From the NCBI GenBank assembly GCA_018350325.1, contig JAEVLN010000008.1, positions 1,426,001-1,490,000 on the forward strand: 64,000 bases of DNA, in the 5' to 3' direction. The position numbers and the translations under genes were made by a program. The notes under the pieces are model-generated. The model saw only the letters and a program-made list of their open reading frames with translations, was not told the DNA's origin and did no database searches. The DNA is from Globodera rostochiensis. Lineage: Eukaryota > Nematoda > Chromadorea > Rhabditida > Heteroderidae. This document shows positions 60,466 through 64,000 of the stretch, piece by piece (within the stretch, counting starts at the first letter, position 1; each line of letters opens with the position of its first letter).

Positions 60466-61153
60466 TCAGTCACTTTCTTCCCCATTAGCTTCGCCGAACG
60501 CTGTCCCCGTCGCCATTCGGTCCAAGCCGCTCTTCTGAGGCTGATCACCCGCCGAATCCCAATGGAAAATCTGTTGTGGTGCCAATGTGATCAAGTGCCG
60601 TACTTGTTGCCGCCATGACCATTTACCGATTATCTCTCTTTTACCCGGAAAAACCAAAAATACACCCTCAAAACAGTGGCGACAAAATGCTCTCATTTAC
60701 TTTTTTCTCATCCACTCCCCCGCCCGACTCAACGCGAATGAACGGACAATATTGTGCGACGAATGTCTCAAGCTGTTCAGCACTTTCAAACGCTTTCTCG
60801 CAAATGTATGGTCCATACAAACACAAAAGAATTTCGTGCAGGTCGTCGCGCTGAATTCCCGTTTAAATTAGCAGGCCAAAAGACGAAAACCTCCAAAGTT
60901 CGGCGGAGCATCATCACTTCGTTGGTCAGAGTGGCCATGCGCACAAAATCCCGCTCAAAGACCTAAGACAATAAAAACGAATCCCAAGACAACCCACCAA
61001 AAACGTTCGCCCCGGATTCTAAATTTTATAAATTTCAGTTTTTTTCTTGTTAATTTTAGTCAATTGGAATTCAGATAAAATTTCAAACGGTCAAACCCTT
61101 TTTTTGGTGGGTTCTGCCGACTGCTGTTGTTCTTTGCCGTAACATTCCATCAT
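60466..61153 (-). CDS. Unrecognised small protein, about 148 aa, 4 exons
   Basis: ATG 61153 gives MMECYGKEQQQSAEPTKKR, then exons VFERDFVRMATLTNEVMMLR, RDDLHEILLCLYGPYICEKA, FESAEQLETFVAQYCPFIRV and EIIGKWSWRQQVRHLITLAP, ending GEANGEESD with stop at 60466. All junctions keep frame with GT-AG signals. The middle part is mostly helical, and LHEILLCLYGPY ... FVAQYCPFIRV suggests a small winged-helix or alpha-helical bundle domain, but I do not recognise a family. The acidic tail suggests a soluble protein. It lies about 145 bp downstream of the HIT zinc-finger gene on the same strand, so an operon with trans-splicing is possible. Confidence 0.5.
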
Positions 61154-61298
61154 TGACCGTTGGTAAGTGCTTAACCGCCGATTTGTGCAGGGACTAAAGT
61201 CGACTTCGTCTAATTAACTATTCACTATATCAATCAATAGTAACAAGTAATTATCGCGGTTGCTGAGGACTTAATTTCATTAGTGTTGGAAATCCTTT

Positions 61299-62176
61299 TT
61301 ATTTTTTAACGCTTTTCTTCGCAAAGCAATTCATTTCCAGTTGCAAATCGTCGCGGAACATTTCGTCGGCCAATTCGGTGAATTTTCTTTTTTCTTCAGT
61401 CGTCAGCTTCTGGTAAAGATGCTCCATCTGTTCTTGGCTATCCTCTCCCGTCGAAAATGTCTCCGACCCCAATGGCATTGGCAGTCCGGCACTCAGAATG
61501 CGTCTGTTCAACTCCTCATTATCCGTAGAATGGAACTGTTCGAGTGTGGACGAGACCATTTTGCTGAGGTATTCCGGTTCATCATCGGAGTCGAACAAAA
61601 TTTCCTCATTGGCACTAAAAGTGTAATTACAACTGGTCTTTAATCCCATACAAATGCTAACTTCACTGCTATTTGAGGATTGGCTTTATCTTCTGCAATT
61701 TTTTCGTTAGAATTTTGCTCATGCTGTGCCATATATTGTTCAAAGGTTGTGATTGTTGCTTCCTTTCCCTTAATGCCCGCTTTTGTTTCTGAAGTGGCGG
61801 GTGAGAACTGTAAAAATACCTAAATGAATAAGAAAAATGTAAGAACAACCTCGAGGTGCTTCACGCATTGCTTGCGGTAGAATTCTTCAGAACATCTTAA
61901 ATGTTTCTTGGACCGGAAGCATCGCAAAGAGCAATAATATGCCGAACACTGTGGGCATTTGTAAAGCTCATGCTTTTCAATCGGACAAAATGAGCAGCAT
62001 TTAAAATTAAGGTTTGCAGGTCTGTCCATGTTTAACTAAAACAAAAAACCGGTATCTATAATACTGACAATTCCGACTTTTGTAATGGACATACGTCGAT
62101 CGACTCCTCTCGTTATGCGCCGGTAACACTCTGAGCCAAAATTCAGTTCGTCAAAGTTTGTACTGAAAATGCTCAT
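61299..62176 (-). CDS. HIT-type zinc-finger protein, ZNHIT2-like
   Basis: The zf-HIT domain reads FKCCSFCPIEKHELYKCPQC, SAYYCSLRCFRSKKHLRCSE, EFYRKQ: paired CxxC ligands, the YCS..C motif and the terminal H..C, with FYRKQ matching ZNHIT2 proteins. Such proteins assist R2TP/HSP90-dependent assembly of RNP and snRNP complexes. The likely start is ATG 62176 (MSIFSTNFDELNFGSECYRR), spliced to LNMDRPANL. C-terminal exons read FSPATSETKAGIKGKEATIT, ANEEILFDSDDEPEYLSKMV and LPMPLGSETFSTGEDSQEQM, ending NCFAKKSVKK at 61299. ATG 62029 directly before the finger is an alternative start. Confidence 0.78.
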
Positions 62177-62530
62177 TTAACCTACCATTTTAAAAACTGA
62201 CCAAGTCAGTTTACCTTGGCCAAAACAGCGCACATCTGGAAGCCCTGGTAAGTATATGGTTCGATAGGAAGAAATGGCTGTATTCTTCATTTTCCAAATA
62301 AAATATGTACGATGAAAAAAAATGCAACAGATATCCTAATTATCAGGTGCGCCAAAACAGCCGTCCGGAAATCAACACAAAATTTATTGATTCCAAAAAC
62401 TTAAATTTTCAGCTCGAGATTTTCAAATAACCGTCAATACTTTTGATCAACAACAACTGAGCACAGAATGTGTAAAAATAATTAGAATTAAATCAAAAAT
62501 TCAAAATAAAATAAAAAGTCTAGCAAGCTG

Positions 62531-64000
62531 CTAATAAGGTTTCAATGAAGGAATTCGCACAAGCTCATCATCTGTCGGCTGTTTCGCCGCCAATTTGCCG
62601 GACAGTTGACGTAATTGCTCTTCGCTAAGTATAGGCAGCTCAGATTGGAAGTCCTTTCTTCTTAATTTCGGGCACGGTTCCCAATTTTCCTGTTTCTCCA
62701 GCAGTTTTTCGACCGTTTGTTGATTGTCCGACAATAGCATTTGGTCTTTTTGGTGGGTAACGATGTCTTCGGATAGTTTAAGCATTTCAGTTCGAAGTTT
62801 TTTTAGAATAACGGTATTCGGTTGAAATTCGCCCTTCGTTTTTCCTTCTTGACACTTATCGTCTGAAAATATCGATTATACATTTTTCGCTTACACCGAT
62901 CCTTTCCGATTCTACCTGAAATGCCTTGTAGTCTGGTAACGCTGTCCTTGCACTTTCGAACCTCTTTCAATTTCATTTGTGCCTCATAACCATACAGTCG
63001 AAGAAGTGAACCCCAAGTCGAATTCTGAAACGGGTTTGTAAGGATTCTCCTCAATGCAGAGCTCGAGTTCGATAATTTCGAGTGTTTTCTTTCATTTCGA
63101 TTTCTAAAGCCGAAAGAAAAAACTACAACTTGCCATCCTGATGCAAACCCAATAAACGCACATTCGGATGCAATTTTTTCAGCATTGCTTGCGCAGCCTT
63201 CTGTTTCCCTTCGCGTTTGTTTGTAGACACAACGCGCACCCTTTCGTTGTTGTTTCCGCCCACACTCAGCGCAAATTCATGCATTTGATGCCTGAGGCGG
63301 CGGGTCGTCAATTGAATCGTCGTGTTGCCGTAGGTTGAGCAGCGCTTCAGATACTCCTGCAAATACACTTATTGTTTAAGCAAAATTGTCTTAAAACTCG
63401 TTTCTTTTAAAAAAATAAACCCAATTTTTTAAAATCTACCGTAAAATAGACTCGGAAATTACCCACTTGAAGGATCAGGTAGGGCGAAGGCTGTCCAGCT
63501 CGCGCAGACAATTCGGGAATTCGTGTGTCTGTGATAGTCAGAAGGTCGAAGATATGAAGAGGGTTTTCGAATGCTGTCGTTCCTTCTGCATTCTCATTGT
63601 TCGAGTGAATGCCATCGTTGGTTTTTGGGCAGCTTAAATGTTTTTGGCATCGCAATACCTCTACCAGAATAGAATACCTTCGGCTAGCAATGGCGATTCC
63701 TTCTTCATCAAAGTCAATTCCCGGCACCAACTTTTGCAGCGCATTCTTCGCAGCGATAAGTTTGGCGCTCTTCTTCCCCGCCCCAAACCCCTCGCCCAGT
63801 GCGATTAGCTCATCGTTAGCGGCGTTTTCGTCTTTTCCGTTAAAATTGTAATCGCCGCCGTCGCTTCTCTCTTCTACTCTCTTCCGTTGTTCGTTTTGAC
63901 GCTGGATCAATGCCAACTTCTGGCGGACCAAATCACTGGTCAATTGATCAGTTGTGGATGATGACGGACCGGCAGCAGTTGGCGTGCCGGAATTGACCAA
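62531..64000 (-). CDS. pash-1: Pasha/DGCR8 Microprocessor subunit, C-terminal part (5' end outside the window)
   Basis: Partner of Drosha that binds the primary microRNA hairpin in the nucleus. Visible from the right edge leftwards: a linker (TSDLVRQKLALIQRQNEQRK), dsRBD1 (ALGEGFGAGKKSAKLIAAKN, ALQKLVPGIDFDEE), DTRIPELSARAGQPSPYLIL, dsRBD2 (EYLKRCSTYGNTTIQL, NKREGKQKAAQAMLKKLHPN), then TWGSLLRLYGYEA, which matches the WGSLLRMYG block specific to DGCR8. The C-terminal tail that contacts Drosha follows (ILKKLRTEMLKLSEDIV) and ends IPSLKPY with the stop at 62531. Pasha-type linker and WGSLLR make this specific rather than a generic dsRBD protein. The WW and haem-binding regions would lie beyond 64000. 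Confidence 0.92.

Noticed and set aside
60587..60966. Plus-strand frame with CRTC and CDEC motifs suggesting a zinc finger
   Set aside because: The minus strand here has four exons in consistent phase with good splice signals; the plus-strand cysteines have no full ligand set.

Overview
The window is nuclear DNA from a nematode. Genes are split by many short introns (about 45-60 nt) and the gene set is animal: an RHA-1/DHX9 helicase, the Microprocessor subunit Pasha/DGCR8, an E-protein bHLH factor, the C. elegans-type Core-2/I-branching glycosyltransferase family, and secreted proteases and inhibitors. Three introns are best explained by GC-AG splice sites. As I recall, GC-AG introns are unusually common in cyst nematodes (Globodera/Heterodera), so a plant-parasitic tylenchid is my best guess; that is inference. 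I saw no tRNA, rRNA or CRISPR array.

Layout, left to right: glycerol kinase (111-2326, -); a fold-back element and a second inverted-repeat element (2902-4270); a head-to-tail tandem duplication (4451-8038 and 8039-11214), each unit carrying a DGCR6-like gene and an ELO-like gene or pseudogene, with a hAT-type MITE in the first unit only; zinc carboxypeptidase (11589-13760, +); a small secreted Cys protein (14893-15213, +); divergent cathepsin B-like protease (15387-17785, -); aromatic amino acid decarboxylase (19145-22563, +); GT14 glycosyltransferase (23791-29325, +); a large transmembrane WAP/antistasin/thyroglobulin/Kunitz inhibitor-like protein (30295-37933, +); a secreted Cys-rich protein (38260-38981, -); the E-protein bHLH gene (39759 to about 43800, -); a gene-poor G/C-homopolymer stretch (about 43.9-48.0 kb); rha-1/DHX9 (48015-54708, -); a CCCH zinc-finger gene (55431-56798, +); a cluster of MITEs (57.2-58.3 kb); two unrecognised genes (58316-60220 and 60466-61153, -); a HIT zinc-finger gene (61299-62176, -); and the 3' part of pasha/DGCR8 (62531-64000, -).

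The most striking large-scale pattern is that at least seven genes carry a large minisatellite inside an intron. Each has a different unit, and the largest is a 3.3-kb array of about 150 copies of a 22-bp unit in the last intron of the GT14 gene. Most of the very long open frames in the window come from these arrays and are not proteins.

The genes do not form one pathway. Carboxypeptidase, cathepsin B-like protein, the inhibitor protein and the two Cys-rich proteins are all predicted to enter the secretory pathway. RHA-1 and Pasha both act in RNA metabolism and small-RNA biogenesis. Exon models were made by eye from splice signals and family conservation, so small exons and starts may be off.
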